The position numbers and the translations under genes are program-made. 55,051 nt of DNA from Deltaproteobacteria bacterium (GTDB lineage: Bacteria > Desulfobacterota > Desulfobacteria > Desulfobacterales > JAUWMJ01), in contig DAOWEJ010000031.1 in NCBI GenBank assembly GCA_030638575.1, positions 1 through 55,051 on the forward strand, in the 5' to 3' direction. Every line of letters starts with the position of its first letter. Positions within the stretch are counted from its first letter, which is position 1. Shown here one piece after another: positions 44,319 through 53,391 of this stretch. The notes beneath the pieces were generated by a model, which made no database searches, was not told the origin of the DNA, and saw only the letters and a program-made list of their open reading frames with translations.

Positions 44319-44836
44319 GGTTCTTCTCCAATTTAGTTGGAGAAGAGGGTCCAAGGATTCCAGGGTTTGTTTTCTAAAGACTTTATAAACGCTTTTAACA
44401 TTCTTTCGATTTCAGCTATGTCTTTGTTCAGTGTACCCAATTAACCTTTTTCAATTAAATCTAAATCCCCTGCTAATAATATCTCAAGTTTCCAATTCGC
44501 AAACAGAACCATAAGATATGTAAAGCATCCTAATGTAATCCATGGTTGTCTTTCTTCCATATCCTTTAGCTATATTTGAAGGAATAGAAACAACCGATCT
44601 TCTTATCTCTAAACAGAGTCCGTATGACTTTTGCCAGGCTTTCAACTAAGTGTAATTCTTTAGCATTTTTATCCGCCTGTTTTATGGCGGATCACTCGAA
44701 CCCTTGAATCCTTGCTTGCCGGGCGTAGCCGAAGGCGAAGCCTGGACCCCTTGTACCCTTTGGGATAACGCCTGTTCAATTTGAGATAACCCATTTGTTT
44801 TGCCTTAATTAACTACAGCTAATCGGGAGATGATCC
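44319..44836. mobile_element. R7 element, long copy c carrying a decayed four-helix-bundle gene
   Basis: 518 bp in minus orientation. The ends are GGTTCTTCTCCAATTTAGTT (left) and CGGGAGATGATCC (right), the same terminal inverted repeats as copies a and b. Near the right end are the words AACCCTTGAATCC and ACCCCTTGTACCC shared with copy a. It contains a coding remnant at 44333-44666 and no transposase, so it would be non-autonomous. Confidence 0.7.
44333..44666 (-). pseudogene. Decayed four-helix-bundle protein gene (S23 / 23S rRNA intervening-sequence type)
   Basis: Reading the minus strand from ATG 44666 gives MLKNYT, a stop, then LKAWQKSYGLCLEI, RRSVVSIPSNIAKGYGRK, DYIRMLYISYGSVCELET; after a frame change EILLAGDLDLIEKG, and after another IAEIERMLKAFIKSLE ending at TAA 44333. 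This is the order of the four-helix-bundle family linked to 23S rRNA intervening sequences. One stop, at least two frameshifts and an in-frame deletion of about 15-20 residues after CLEI make it a pseudogene. Its last codons lie inside the R7 end. Confidence 0.75.
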
Positions 44837-44932
44837 GAATTATTTTAGCATAATGAAATGATAAGCAAACTTGGCCTAAAAATCAAATATATAATAGTAT
44901 TTGCTGCTGATTACCGGCCTTTTTTAACAAGG

Positions 44933-44961
44933 TTGACAATATGAGCATGCATCATTATAAT
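44933..44961 (+). promoter_or_regulatory. Perfect consensus sigma70 promoter for thioredoxin gene
   Basis: TTGACA (44933-44938), 17 bases, TATAAT (44956-44961): exact consensus at ideal spacing. The predicted start (~44968) gives a leader of ~87 bases containing one hairpin. Confidence 0.85.
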
Positions 44962-44992
44962 TTAAAAGATTAACAATATTAAATAAGATGAA

Positions 44993-45025
44993 TTCGTAAA
45001 AAGTGGTTTTTTGTCTTTTTACGAA
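44993..45025 (+). repeat. Minimal R1-like hairpin in the trx leader
   Basis: Arms TTCGTAAAAAG and CTTTTTACGAA with an 11 base loop, the same end words as R1. It stands 30 bases before the thioredoxin start codon and could affect mRNA stability or translation. Confidence 0.6.
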
Positions 45026-45054
45026 ACCATCAAATAAAGAAAGGATAAAGAAAC

Positions 45055-45381
45055 ATGGCAGATGGAGTAATGGAAATTGAAGACAGCAGTTTTGACAGCG
45101 AGGTATTACAGTCGGAAAAACCTGTGCTGGTAGATTTTTGGGCGCCGTGGTGCGGCCCATGCAAGGCCATTGGACCTGTGGTTGAAGAGCTTGCAGGTGA
45201 TTTCGGTGATAAAATAAAATTTACCAAATGCAATGTTGATAATAATCCTGTCACGCCTGGGAAATATGGAATCAAAGCAATACCGACCCTTATCCTGTTT
45301 AAAGAGGGAAACATTGTAGAGCAGATTACCGGAATGGTTGCCAAATCAAAACTCGAAGAAGCAATAAGCAGCATTCTTTAG
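45055..45381 (+). CDS. trxA: Thioredoxin
   Basis: 108 residues with the active site WCGPC (C33, C36), the preceding LVDFWAPW, the cis-proline loop GIKAIPTLILF and the usual C-terminal helix. It is cytoplasmic and reduces protein disulfides with electrons from thioredoxin reductase, which is not in view. An AAAGGA Shine-Dalgarno and the consensus promoter indicate strong expression. An R6 element begins 5 bases after the stop codon. Confidence 0.95.
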   Translation: MADGVMEIEDSSFDSEVLQSEKPVLVDFWAPWCGPCKAIGPVVEELAGDFGDKIKFTKCNVDNNPVTPGKYGIKAIPTLILFKEGNIVEQITGMVAKSKLEEAISSIL

Positions 45382-45386
45382 TATAT

Positions 45387-45502
45387 GAGACTTTTGCAAA
45401 ATGTTCAATTTTGGCATAATTCAAGGAAAGCGATCCGCCTGAGGCGAATTAACCACAGTAATATATTGAATATTTCGAAAGGGAGTGTTTTGCAAAGGTC
45501 TC
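45387..45502. repeat. R6 element, shorter copy between trx and bamD-like gene
   Basis: 116 bp: GAGACTTTTGCAAAATG at the left and TTTTGCAAAGGTCTC at the right, centre GATCCGCCTGAGGCG. Shorter by ~27 bp inside than the full copies. It lies between the two genes and, with its hairpin, may separate their expression. Confidence 0.8.
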
Positions 45503-45600
45503 TTAGTATAATCGGCGGTGGATCCGGCAGGTCTGTCGCTGGTTTTTTTCAGTATTTTCCCGGATTAAATGTTATCCATAGAGCATTATTCAAAATAAAA

Positions 45601-46269
45601 ATGAAACGCCTCGTAATCGTTTGTATAATTCTTATGGTTGCATGCTCGGGTTGTACTTGGTTCAAAACCAAGGACATGCAATCGGCGCAAGAGCTTGCCT
45701 TTGACGGCATGGATGAATTCAACAAGAGAAACTATAAAAGCGCAATAGAATCTTTTGAAAAGTTAAAGGATTGGTATCCTTTCAGTAAATATGCTATCCT
45801 TGCCGAGCTTAAAATCGCCGATTCGCATTATCACCTCAAAGAGTATGAAGATGCTATTTTCGCTTATGAAGAGTTTGAAAATCTACACCCTCGAAATGAG
45901 GCTATTCCTTATGTTGTCTATCAGATCGGACTTTGCTATTTCGAACAAGTCGATACAATAGACCGCGACCAGACCTCAGCCCGAAAGGCAATCGCAACAT
46001 TCAAAAGGCTTAATAATAAGTTCCCTGATAATGAAAACGCAGGTAAAGCTGAAGAACATATCAATAAATGCATGAAAATCCTTGTAGGGAATGAATTCTA
46101 TGTCGGGCTTTTTTACTACAAGAGCAAGCATTACAAGGCGGCCTTAAACCGTTTTAAAGCCGTCCTTTCCAGATATCCCGATGTTGGAGTTCACCGTGAT
46201 GCTCTTTTATACATTGCCTTGTGTAAAGACTCCCTGGCAAAACAAAACGAAAAAGCGCAAAATAAATAG
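45601..46269 (+). CDS. bamD: BamD-like outer-membrane assembly lipoprotein
   Basis: 222 residues from ATG 45601; upstream in-frame sequence runs through repeat R6 and is not protein. A short lipoprotein signal (VIVCIILMVACSGC) is followed by BamD-type TPR repeats: AQELAFDGMDEFNKRNYKSA, YPFSKYAILAELKIADSHY, VVYQIGLCYFEQ, FYVGLFYYKSKHYKAAL. It would anchor on the inner leaflet of the outer membrane and work with BamA in beta-barrel insertion. No clear Shine-Dalgarno is seen. Confidence 0.85.
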   Translation: MKRLVIVCIILMVACSGCTWFKTKDMQSAQELAFDGMDEFNKRNYKSAIESFEKLKDWYPFSKYAILAELKIADSHYHLKEYEDAIFAYEEFENLHPRNEAIPYVVYQIGLCYFEQVDTIDRDQTSARKAIATFKRLNNKFPDNENAGKAEEHINKCMKILVGNEFYVGLFYYKSKHYKAALNRFKAVLSRYPDVGVHRDALLYIALCKDSLAKQNEKAQNK

Positions 46270-46324
46270 GTCATATGAGTTAAGAATAAAAGCTAAGTTT
46301 ATGCATACGGGTCTGAAAAAATGC

Positions 46325-46353
46325 TTTACACATGTTTGATTTTAATGTATTAG
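46325..46353 (+). promoter_or_regulatory. Candidate sigma70 promoter for rpmB
   Basis: TTTACA (46325-46330), 17 bases, TATTAG (46348-46353), about 40 bases before the rpmB start codon. Confidence 0.5.
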
Positions 46354-46399
46354 CGCACATTCACATTTAGGTTCATTAAAGTTTTAAGGAGAAGTGATA

Positions 46400-46591
46400 A
46401 TGTCTAAAATTTGCGAAATATGCGGGAAAAAACCTCTTGTAGGAAATAATATAAGTCACGCCCACAATGTAACTAAGAGGCGTTTTAACCCAAACCTTCA
46501 AAGAGTCAAAGCTGTTTTAAACGGAAGGACAAAAAAGATTGTTGTCTGTACCAGTTGCATAAAATCAGGCAATGTTATCAAAGCACCCTAA
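46400..46591 (+). CDS. rpmB: Ribosomal protein L28
   Basis: 63 residues from ATG 46400, preceded by AAGGAG. The sequence [33 protein letters not shown] and [14 protein letters not shown] is typical; the pairs C5-C8 and C54-C57 form the zinc-binding (C+) version of L28. A large-subunit protein. Its stop codon overlaps the convergent rel gene's stop (CTAA). Confidence 0.96.
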   Translation: MSKICEICGKKPLVGNNISHAHNVTKRRFNPNLQRVKAVLNGRTKKIVVCTSCIKSGNVIKAP

Positions 46592-48732
46592 CCGATGCGC
46601 TTTACATCCATAACTTGCTTAACCTTTTTAATGGATAACAAAATTCTGTTTAAATGTTCGGTGTCTTCAACATCTATCGTAAAATAACTTTCAACCATTT
46701 TATTTTCATCGGTTGCTGTCTGTGCACTGATGATATTAGCTTCATGTTTACTGATATTCCCAACAACATCTGATAGTAATCCCATTCTGTCATAAGAACG
46801 AATTCTGATTTTTACAGGATACTTCTCCGCAATTTCTTCATTCCATTCTACGTCGATTTGCCTTTCAGGGTTCATATTCAGGGCATTTATACAATTTGCC
46901 CGGTGAACGGTAACGCCGTACCCCCTGGTAATATAACCTGTTATGGGATCTCCTGGAACCGGTTGACAGCACTTGCCGAACTTAATGAGGATGTCGTCTA
47001 CACCCTTTACAATTACACCTCCTTTTGCTTTCTTTTTTTTAACGCGGCCTATTATCTTGTAAAAAATAGATTCACGTTCTTCCTTGCCTTCAGGTTGTGG
47101 AGCGATTTTCCGCACAACTTGCAGTGGTGTTATCTTGCCGTAGCCAATATTAGCAATCAAGTCATCGACGGTCTTGAACCCAAAATGCTCAGCTACTTTC
47201 TCCATCTCTTCTGATTTTAGCAGTGCATTAAAATTAAGACGGTATTTGCGAAATGCTTTTTCACACATCTCACGACCCAGGCTTAAGCTTCGATCTTTTT
47301 CCTGAGTCTTAATCCACTGCCTGATTCTTGAACGGGCTTTAACAGTCTTGACAAACTTTAGCCAATCCTTGCTCGGATGATGATTTTTTGATGTGATGAC
47401 TTCGGCTACATCACCGGTTTTTAATTCATATTGTAGAGAAACCATACGCCCGTTCACTTTTGCCCCACTGCACTGGTTTCCGACTTCTGAATGTATCGAA
47501 TATGCAAAATCTACAGGTGTGGCACCTTTTGGCAGGGATTTTACCTCCCCTCTAGGAGTAAAAATATAGACTTCATCCGGAAAGAGATCAATGCGGACAC
47601 TTTCTAAAAACTCACCAGGATCGCGATAACTTTCCTGGTTTTCAACCAGATTCTGAATCCAGGCATATGTTTTACTTACATTTTCATCGATGCGCTTACC
47701 TTCCTTATACCCCCAGTGTGCGGCAATACCGGATTTTGCCACCTTATCCATCTCCCGGGTTCGTATCTGTATTTCTATCCGCTCTCCAAACGGCCCGATA
47801 ACCGTTGTATGTAGAGCTTGGTACATGTTAGGTTTAGGACGCCCGATATAGTCCTTGAATTTTATATCGATAGGTTTCCACAGGGCATGAATAAGCCCCA
47901 ATGCTTCATAGCACTGGGGAATTGTATCAAGTATTATCCTGAAGGCAATGATATCGTAAACATCATCAAATGCGAGATTCTGGTTGACCATTTTATTGTA
48001 TATGCTGTAATAATGCTTGTTTCTTCCCAGAACTTCGCAGTTAATATTGGCCTCATCCATCTTTTTTATTATGTAATTTTTTACAGTTTCAATATATTGC
48101 TCACGTTCCTTCTGATCCTTACTAACAAGACTTGTTATTTTAGAATAATCCTCGGGTAGAAGAAACTTAAAGGATGTATCCTCAAGTTCCTTTTTTATCC
48201 AGTAAATACCGAGACGGTCCGCAATAGGTGCATAAATATCAAGGGTTTCCTGAGCAATTATTATCTTTTTCTGTTCTTTTTTATGAAACTGCAAAGTTCT
48301 CATGTTATGCAGTCTGTCAGCCAGTTTAATAAGTATGACCCTGATATCATCAGCCATTGCAAGGATCATCTTCCGGATATTCTCTGCCTGGCGTGCCTGT
48401 GAACTTCGAAAGGGAAGTTTGCTCAGTTTTGTAACCCCGGATACTATATGCTGGATCTCCGGACCGAACATTTCCTCTATACCTTCAGGGGTTGCACTGG
48501 TATCTTCAATCACATCATGTAAGATTGCGGCAGCAACGCTCACAGCATCAAGATTCATATCGGCAAGAATGCCCGCAACTTCAAGGGGGTGAGAAAGGTA
48601 AGGCTCGCCGGACAGCCTGAGCTGTCCTTCGTGAACCCTTGCAGAGTAAATATATGCTTTGTCTATGATATCCAGGTCTGCATCCGGATTGTTCTCGGAA
48701 ATCTTGTCAATTATGTCGCTAATACGGATCAT
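46588..48732 (-). CDS. spoT: Bifunctional (p)ppGpp synthetase/hydrolase
   Basis: 714 residues: HD hydrolase (~30-190) with H48, H72-D73 and E76-D77 intact, synthetase (~230-345; [19 protein letters not shown]), TGS (~385-445; [21 protein letters not shown]), a zinc-finger-like region and a C-terminal ACT domain (~640-714). The intact HD residues indicate a true Rel/SpoT rather than a synthetase-only RelA. It controls the stringent response at the ribosome. The start is 3 bases after the proS stop codon, in the same operon. Confidence 0.95.
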   Translation of the reverse strand: MIRISDIIDKISENNPDADLDIIDKAYIYSARVHEGQLRLSGEPYLSHPLEVAGILADMNLDAVSVAAAILHDVIEDTSATPEGIEEMFGPEIQHIVSGVTKLSKLPFRSSQARQAENIRKMILAMADDIRVILIKLADRLHNMRTLQFHKKEQKKIIIAQETLDIYAPIADRLGIYWIKKELEDTSFKFLLPEDYSKITSLVSKDQKEREQYIETVKNYIIKKMDEANINCEVLGRNKHYYSIYNKMVNQNLAFDDVYDIIAFRIILDTIPQCYEALGLIHALWKPIDIKFKDYIGRPKPNMYQALHTTVIGPFGERIEIQIRTREMDKVAKSGIAAHWGYKEGKRIDENVSKTYAWIQNLVENQESYRDPGEFLESVRIDLFPDEVYIFTPRGEVKSLPKGATPVDFAYSIHSEVGNQCSGAKVNGRMVSLQYELKTGDVAEVITSKNHHPSKDWLKFVKTVKARSRIRQWIKTQEKDRSLSLGREMCEKAFRKYRLNFNALLKSEEMEKVAEHFGFKTVDDLIANIGYGKITPLQVVRKIAPQPEGKEERESIFYKIIGRVKKKKAKGGVIVKGVDDILIKFGKCCQPVPGDPITGYITRGYGVTVHRANCINALNMNPERQIDVEWNEEIAEKYPVKIRIRSYDRMGLLSDVVGNISKHEANIISAQTATDENKMVESYFTIDVEDTEHLNRILLSIKKVKQVMDVKRIG

Positions 48733-48735
48733 TTT

Positions 48736-50256
48736 TTAATACGCCTTGGCAAAAACCACACGCCCTTTGCATTCTTTTCCGCAGTATATACATTTCCCGG
48801 TTCCGGAATCGTCTTCAAAGGGTATGCATCGGATTGTAACACTAAGGTCTTGTTTTATTTCCGACTCACACTCATCCGACCCACACCAGAAAGATTTAGC
48901 AAATCCGCCATGAAGCTCAGGTTTTTCCTGGTTTACCGGTGTGAAAAATTCCTGGAACTCTTTTTTATCATCTATAATTATAGTGTGTTCTTCCTTAAAT
49001 GACAAGGCCTTATCAAAAAGAGACTTTTGTATATCATCTAAAATACTTGTTATTTCTCCTATAAAGCGGTCCTTTTTTATTGACACTTTTTCTTTATGTC
49101 CCTTATCTCTCCTCCCGACAAATACAGAATTTTCAGCGATATCCCTTGGGCCTATCTCAACTCTAAGCGGTATTCCTTTTTTAATCCAGTCCCATCCTCT
49201 TGCACCACCAATATCCCGCTCGTCTATTTCAACGTCAATTCCACGATGATGGTATTGTATATCTTTAAGCTCTTTTGACATCTTTTCTATATACTCCATC
49301 ACCTTAGGCCTGTCTTCGTCTTTTCTGATAATCGGTAAAAGTACCACATGTGAAGATGCTATTTTAGGAGGGAGTATGATTCCGTCATCGTCGCCATGGG
49401 TCATAACTATCCCTCCGATCATACGGGTGGATGCCCCCCATGAGGTTGTCCATGCATATTCTTCTGTTTCATGAGCCGAATGAAAGCGGATATCGGACGC
49501 CCTTGCAAAATTCTGTCCCAGAAAATGCGATGTACCCGCCTGAAGGGCTTTTCTGTCCTGCATCATTGCTTCAATACACAAGGTGTCCACAGCCCCGGGA
49601 AATCTTTCAGAGGCCGTTTTTCTTCCTCTGATCACAGGCATTGCCAGGTACTCCTCTACAAGCTTTGTATAAACATCGAGCATCATTTGAGTACGTTCTA
49701 AGGCTTCTTCTTTTGAGACGTGTGCTGTATGCCCCTCCTGCCATAGAAATTCACTGGTTCTCAAAAATATGCGGGTTCGCATCTCCCATCTTACCACATT
49801 CGCCCACTGATTGATCAGGATGGGAAGATCGCGATAACTGCTGACCCACTTTGAAAATGAATCGCCGATAATAGTTTCAGAAGTGGGTCGGACAACAAGG
49901 GGCTCTGTCAGCGGCCCTGCGGGCACAAGACCGCCACCTGCCCCTTTTTCGAGTCTGTGATGCGTCACAACAGCACACTCCTTTGCAAAACCCTCTACAT
50001 GCTCAGCTTCTTTCTCAAGGAAACTAAGTGGAATAAACAAAGGAAAATATGCATTTTTCACCCCTGTTGCTTTAAACAGATCATTCAGAACATGCATTAT
50101 ATTTTCCCATAGGGAATACCCCCAGGGTTTAATTACCATACAGCCTCTTACCGGCGATTTTTCCGCCATATCCGAAGCCTTGATTACCTGCTGATACCAT
50201 TCCGGATAATCTTCAACCCGTGTAGGTGTAATTGCCGTTTTTACCTTATTCACCAT
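48736..50256 (-). CDS. proS: Proline-tRNA ligase, archaeal/eukaryote-like type
   Basis: 506 residues. No editing insertion as in E. coli ProRS; the N-terminus DYPEWYQQVIKASDMAEKSP, read with GCMVIKPWGYSLWENI, the proline-binding RPTSETIIG and the C-terminal zinc domain (CGSDEC ... CIYCGKEC) are hallmarks of the type 3 (archaeal/eukaryotic-like) form, which also occurs in some bacteria. It charges tRNAPro. It is followed by rel and lies 53 bases after ispG. Confidence 0.95.
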   Translation of the reverse strand: MVNKVKTAITPTRVEDYPEWYQQVIKASDMAEKSPVRGCMVIKPWGYSLWENIMHVLNDLFKATGVKNAYFPLFIPLSFLEKEAEHVEGFAKECAVVTHHRLEKGAGGGLVPAGPLTEPLVVRPTSETIIGDSFSKWVSSYRDLPILINQWANVVRWEMRTRIFLRTSEFLWQEGHTAHVSKEEALERTQMMLDVYTKLVEEYLAMPVIRGRKTASERFPGAVDTLCIEAMMQDRKALQAGTSHFLGQNFARASDIRFHSAHETEEYAWTTSWGASTRMIGGIVMTHGDDDGIILPPKIASSHVVLLPIIRKDEDRPKVMEYIEKMSKELKDIQYHHRGIDVEIDERDIGGARGWDWIKKGIPLRVEIGPRDIAENSVFVGRRDKGHKEKVSIKKDRFIGEITSILDDIQKSLFDKALSFKEEHTIIIDDKKEFQEFFTPVNQEKPELHGGFAKSFWCGSDECESEIKQDLSVTIRCIPFEDDSGTGKCIYCGKECKGRVVFAKAY

Positions 50257-50272
50257 AATAATCCTTTCTTAT

Positions 50273-50309
50273 GAGCCAATTTCAAAACGTCCCCTTTTGA
50301 AACTGGCTC
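50273..50309 (-). other. Hairpin between ispG and proS
   Basis: 15 base arms (GAGCCAGTTTCAAAA with one G-T mismatch) around a 7 base loop, starting directly after the ispG stop codon. There is no T-tract on the minus strand, so it is more likely a processing or stability hairpin than a terminator. Confidence 0.5.
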
Positions 50310-51386
50310 TTATTTTAACTCCTTTTCATATTTTTCAACTTCTTCCAAAAGAACCTCAACCAGCTTTCTCTCGGGGAATTTCTTTATAACCTTTCCTTTC
50401 TTAAAGAGTATCCCTGTACCATCTCCGCCGGCAATTCCGAAATCCGCCTCTTTTGCTTCCCCGGGCCCGTTTACGATACAACCCATTATTGCGAGCTTGA
50501 CCGGTGTTGCTTTAAACAAAAGAGCCTTTTCAATGCTCTCAACAATGCCAAACAGGTCAATATTACATCTGCCGCAGGTGGGGCAAGAGACGATTTCAGG
50601 CCCATATCTGCGAATATCAAGTGCTCTTAGAATTTCATACCCTGTCCTAACCTCTTCAACAGGGTCCCTGGTCAAAGAGACACGTATAGTATCACCTATA
50701 CCTTCGGCAAGGAGCATACCTATACCCAGGGAAGATTTAACAATACCCGAATAGAGTCCCCCTGCTTCCGTTACACCTACATGAAGGGGAAGGTCTGTCT
50801 GCTCAGAGAGAAGCCTGTATGCTTCAACTGTCCTATAAACGTCCGAAGCTTTTAATGAAACCTTTAAGTCAGGAAAATCGAAAGATCTTAATAATTCTAT
50901 ATGTCGAATTGCGCTTTCCACCATCGCTTCTGCAGATGGGCCTTTATATTTTTTAAGTAAATCTTTTTCAAGGGATCCTGAATTTACTCCGATACGAATG
51001 GGGATATTAAACTCTTTTGCGCAGTCGACAACGGCTTTTACTTTTTTTGTACTGCCGATATTCCCCGGGTTTATCCGCAGACCGTCTGCACCTGCCCTTG
51101 CCGAGGCTGTGGCCAAACGGTAATCAAAATGTATATCCGCAATAATAGGAATAGATATTTTTTCCTTTATCGAAGAAATCGCTTCAGCAGCCTCCATATC
51201 AGGCACGGCCACTCTCACTATTTCACAACCGGCAGCTTCCAAACGCTGTATCTGTGCAACAGTAGCCTGGATATCCTGGGTAAAGGTATTTGTCATGGAC
51301 TGAACAGTAACAGGCGCCATACCACCGACTTTTACTTTACCGACCATAACGGGCCTAGTTATTTTTCGGTTTATTGCAAAGGGCAT
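50310..51386 (-). CDS. ispG: (E)-4-hydroxy-3-methylbut-2-enyl-diphosphate synthase
   Basis: 358 residues, the short bacterial form. The TIM-barrel start VGGMAPVTVQSMTNT, PGNIG, and the 4Fe-4S ligands in CPTCGRC and MGCIVNGPGEAKEAD are all present. It makes HMBPP from MEcPP in the MEP isoprenoid pathway, using ferredoxin or flavodoxin electrons. First gene of the ispG-proS-rel group. Confidence 0.96.
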   Translation of the reverse strand: MPFAINRKITRPVMVGKVKVGGMAPVTVQSMTNTFTQDIQATVAQIQRLEAAGCEIVRVAVPDMEAAEAISSIKEKISIPIIADIHFDYRLATASARAGADGLRINPGNIGSTKKVKAVVDCAKEFNIPIRIGVNSGSLEKDLLKKYKGPSAEAMVESAIRHIELLRSFDFPDLKVSLKASDVYRTVEAYRLLSEQTDLPLHVGVTEAGGLYSGIVKSSLGIGMLLAEGIGDTIRVSLTRDPVEEVRTGYEILRALDIRRYGPEIVSCPTCGRCNIDLFGIVESIEKALLFKATPVKLAIMGCIVNGPGEAKEADFGIAGGDGTGILFKKGKVIKKFPERKLVEVLLEEVEKYEKELK

Positions 51387-51499
51387 ATGCTTTTATACTG
51401 CATATTTGCTGGAAAAACAATTACAAAAAATATGGCTTGAATAAAGAAAATTCCTCTGATAACAATTTTTACATTCAAAGTTATAATTTGAAACAGATT

Positions 51500-51694
51500 G
51501 GCCACAGACGCACACAGACTGACACAGACAGAAAAAACACCAGTGAAATATCTTGTATTTCACCGAACAGATCTTTTCCCCGGCCGACTATAGCCGGCGA
51601 AAACTCGTGTGCCTGGGGGCAGGAAAAATCTATGCTGGGAAATACGCCAGGCATTTTACAGCCTGTTCGTGTGGGTCGGTGTGGGTCAGTGGCT
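51500..51694. repeat. R9 inverted-repeat element (GCCACAGACGCACACAGACT)
   Basis: About 195 bp. GGCCACAGACGCACACAGAC at the left is answered by GTGTGGGTCGGTGTGGGTCA, then GTGGCTAA, at the right; about 70 percent complementary. No coding potential inside. It fills most of the gap between ispG and the next gene. Confidence 0.65.
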
Positions 51695-51740
51695 AATCTC
51701 TATCTCCGGTTCCGGCTTGGTCGGGTAAGTGAGGAAAATA

Positions 51741-52175
51741 ATGAGTCTTGGACAAGGCAATCATTTTGCCAAAAAACACAAGGGTAACATAGAACTTGAT
51801 CCTGCAGTTAAAGAAGAAGTTTTAAAACGTTCAAAGGAAGGGAAGCTTCCCTGCGCTGTTGCATTTGAGATTGTAAAAGACCTGGGTGTTACCGCAGGTG
51901 AAGTCGGAAAAACGGTTGATCTTTTAAATTTTCGACTGATGAAATGCCAGCTCGGGTTGTTCGGATATACACCGGAAAAAAAGATTATAAAACCGAAAGA
52001 TACGGAAAATCAGGGTTTAAAAGATGCAATTAATAATGCACTTGTTAATGAGAGACTATCGTGCAAGAGTGCATGGAATATTGCATCCGACTTTAAAATT
52101 CGAAAGATGACAATAAGCAGCATTGCCGAAGGAATGGGGGTTAAGATAAAACCATGCCAGCTTGGAGCATTCTGA
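51741..52175 (+). CDS. Small protein with internal duplication, unknown function
   Basis: 144 residues from ATG 51741 (GAGGA Shine-Dalgarno). Two similar halves: LPCAVAFEIVKDLGVTAGEV ending RLMKCQLGLFG, and LSCKSAWNIASDFKIRKMTI ending KIKPCQLGAF. Each looks like a small helix-turn-helix unit closed by a conserved CQLG(L)F motif and holds two cysteines, suggesting a metal site or a DNA-binding repeat. No signal peptide. I do not recognise the family by name. It is monocistronic. Confidence 0.7.
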   Translation: MSLGQGNHFAKKHKGNIELDPAVKEEVLKRSKEGKLPCAVAFEIVKDLGVTAGEVGKTVDLLNFRLMKCQLGLFGYTPEKKIIKPKDTENQGLKDAINNALVNERLSCKSAWNIASDFKIRKMTISSIAEGMGVKIKPCQLGAF

Positions 52176-52221
52176 TTAATTGTAATGTCCAATAATCTTA
52201 TTGACACAAAAGAGAATCAAT

Positions 52222-52323
52222 ATTCTCCAATTTGATTTGACAACAGCTGTATTTTCAGTTTTAATGAATACAAATCATTTTGTTAAACCACCAGTAAACA
52301 CAACGACATAACCCCAACTTTCT
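52222..52323. repeat. R10 direct repeat, left copy, downstream of vapC
   Basis: ATTCTCCAATTTGATTTGAC, then GTTAAACCACCAGTAAACAC, ending CATAACCCCAACTTTCTG. It matches 53392-53494 in the same orientation (roughly 85 percent by eye). The two copies enclose only vapBC. Confidence 0.75.
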
Positions 52324-52336
52324 GTCAGAAACCTTT

Positions 52337-52744
52337 TCAGCCAACCCAATTCCGGACTTTCAAACCTGGTATGCGTTGAAATTCTCGCTCGTTGTTGGTT
52401 ACTATCGTAAGGGCGGCCGCCTTAGCATGCGCTGCGATCCATAAATCGTTGTTGCCGATAGGCTTTCCTTTGGACTCCAGTGATGCACGGATGGCTCCAT
52501 AAGTTTTTCCGGCATTCTCCGGCATTGGCAAAACAGGAACAAAGGTCTTGAACTCCTCGAGCAACTCAAAAACCTTCTTTCGCTGCTGACTTTTTTCGGC
52601 ACCATACAGCAGTTCTCCCCACGTGATAACTGAAATCGCAGCATCACCAGGTTTAAGTTTTTTAAAACGAGCTAACACTTCCTCAGGCTTATGACGTTGA
52701 ATGTAGATACAAATGTTGGTGTCCAACAGATAACGAGTGGGCAT
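52337..52744 (-). CDS. vapC: VapC-type PIN-domain toxin
   Basis: 135 residues from ATG 52744; a GTG one codon upstream is also possible. The PIN acidic residues are in place: D8 (YLLDTN), E44 (TWGELLYG) and D in GNNDLWIAAHA, then a last Asn/Glu in TNNEREF. The family is a Mg-dependent RNase that cuts tRNA or rRNA. The start overlaps the vapB stop as TGATG, so the pair is coupled. The pair lies between R10 direct repeats. Confidence 0.9.
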   Translation of the reverse strand: MPTRYLLDTNICIYIQRHKPEEVLARFKKLKPGDAAISVITWGELLYGAEKSQQRKKVFELLEEFKTFVPVLPMPENAGKTYGAIRASLESKGKPIGNNDLWIAAHAKAAALTIVTNNEREFQRIPGLKVRNWVG

Positions 52745-52974
52745 CACAATCCCTCGCGATGCTGTGGCGGCATATCTTGGCGGCCTTCAGCAAAAAAATC
52801 GTCAGGAAGGTTAGATAATAGCTCAAAAGCCCGAGACAATCCTTTGGCCGATTCCCGAAGCACAATTTCGTCACCACGGCGGAAAATTTCAAGCACCTTG
52901 CTCTTGACGGAGAATTCCTTTGGCAACCTGACCGCCTGACTATTTCCTGATTTAAAAACTCGAGTCGTCGTCAC
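52744..52974 (-). CDS. vapB: VapB-type AbrB/SpoVT antitoxin
   Basis: 76 residues from the GTG at 52974, which has GGAGG 5 bases upstream. The frame is open 26 codons further, but that part lies in the leader next to the promoter. The AbrB fold is clear (TTTRVFKSGNSQAVRLPKEF, then RRGDEIVLRES), and the C-terminal part (FELLSNLPDDFF) would bind and block VapC. The complex normally represses its own promoter. Confidence 0.88.
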   Translation of the reverse strand: MTTTRVFKSGNSQAVRLPKEFSVKSKVLEIFRRGDEIVLRESAKGLSRAFELLSNLPDDFFAEGRQDMPPQHREGL

Positions 52975-53016
52975 AACAGCCTCCTTTTTTTGGGCATGAG
53001 TTTGTCCCCTACTACG

Positions 53017-53084
53017 GAATCGTATAAAACGATTCTTTTTCTGTATACACATTTAAGTATATACTTATTGAAAAATACTGTCAA
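53017..53084 (-). promoter_or_regulatory. vapBC promoter with operator-like palindrome
   Basis: On the minus strand TTGACA (53079-53084), 17 bases, TATACT (53056-53061). Downstream, in the leader, GAATCGT and ACGATTC (53017-53035) form an inverted repeat with a 5 base spacer, a plausible VapB site; GTATAC words at 53043-53063 form another. Confidence 0.7.
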
Positions 53085-53391
53085 TTTATTTCTATAATGA
53101 GCAGCAATTCTCGGTGAATCTCTTTTGTAGCTTCTTGTATTCAGCGCGAATTGCTGTATGATGAGCCTACACATATTGGAGTGGAGTCGGACCAAGCTGG
53201 ATGCTCAATTACAAAATTACAAAAGGGTTCCCTATTTAAGAAAGATAAGACATTTTATTAAAAAGAAGAAAGGCAGGAGTCTCTGTACCCAGTAGCAGAG
53301 CAGAAAACTTGACTCACTTATGATCTGATTTTCCATTCAAAACCACCATGTATTATGCTTTGTCTATCCCTTAGTTCAGTCCGCAACCACG
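53085..53391. other. Intergenic region upstream of vapB
   Basis: 307 bases without an open frame or recognised repeat. It lies inside the R10-flanked segment, so it belongs to the same unit as vapBC. Confidence 0.35.

Noticed and set aside
45385..45600. 72-codon N-terminal extension of the bamD-like gene
   Set aside because: It runs straight through repeat R6 and would hide the lipoprotein signal that begins at ATG 45601.
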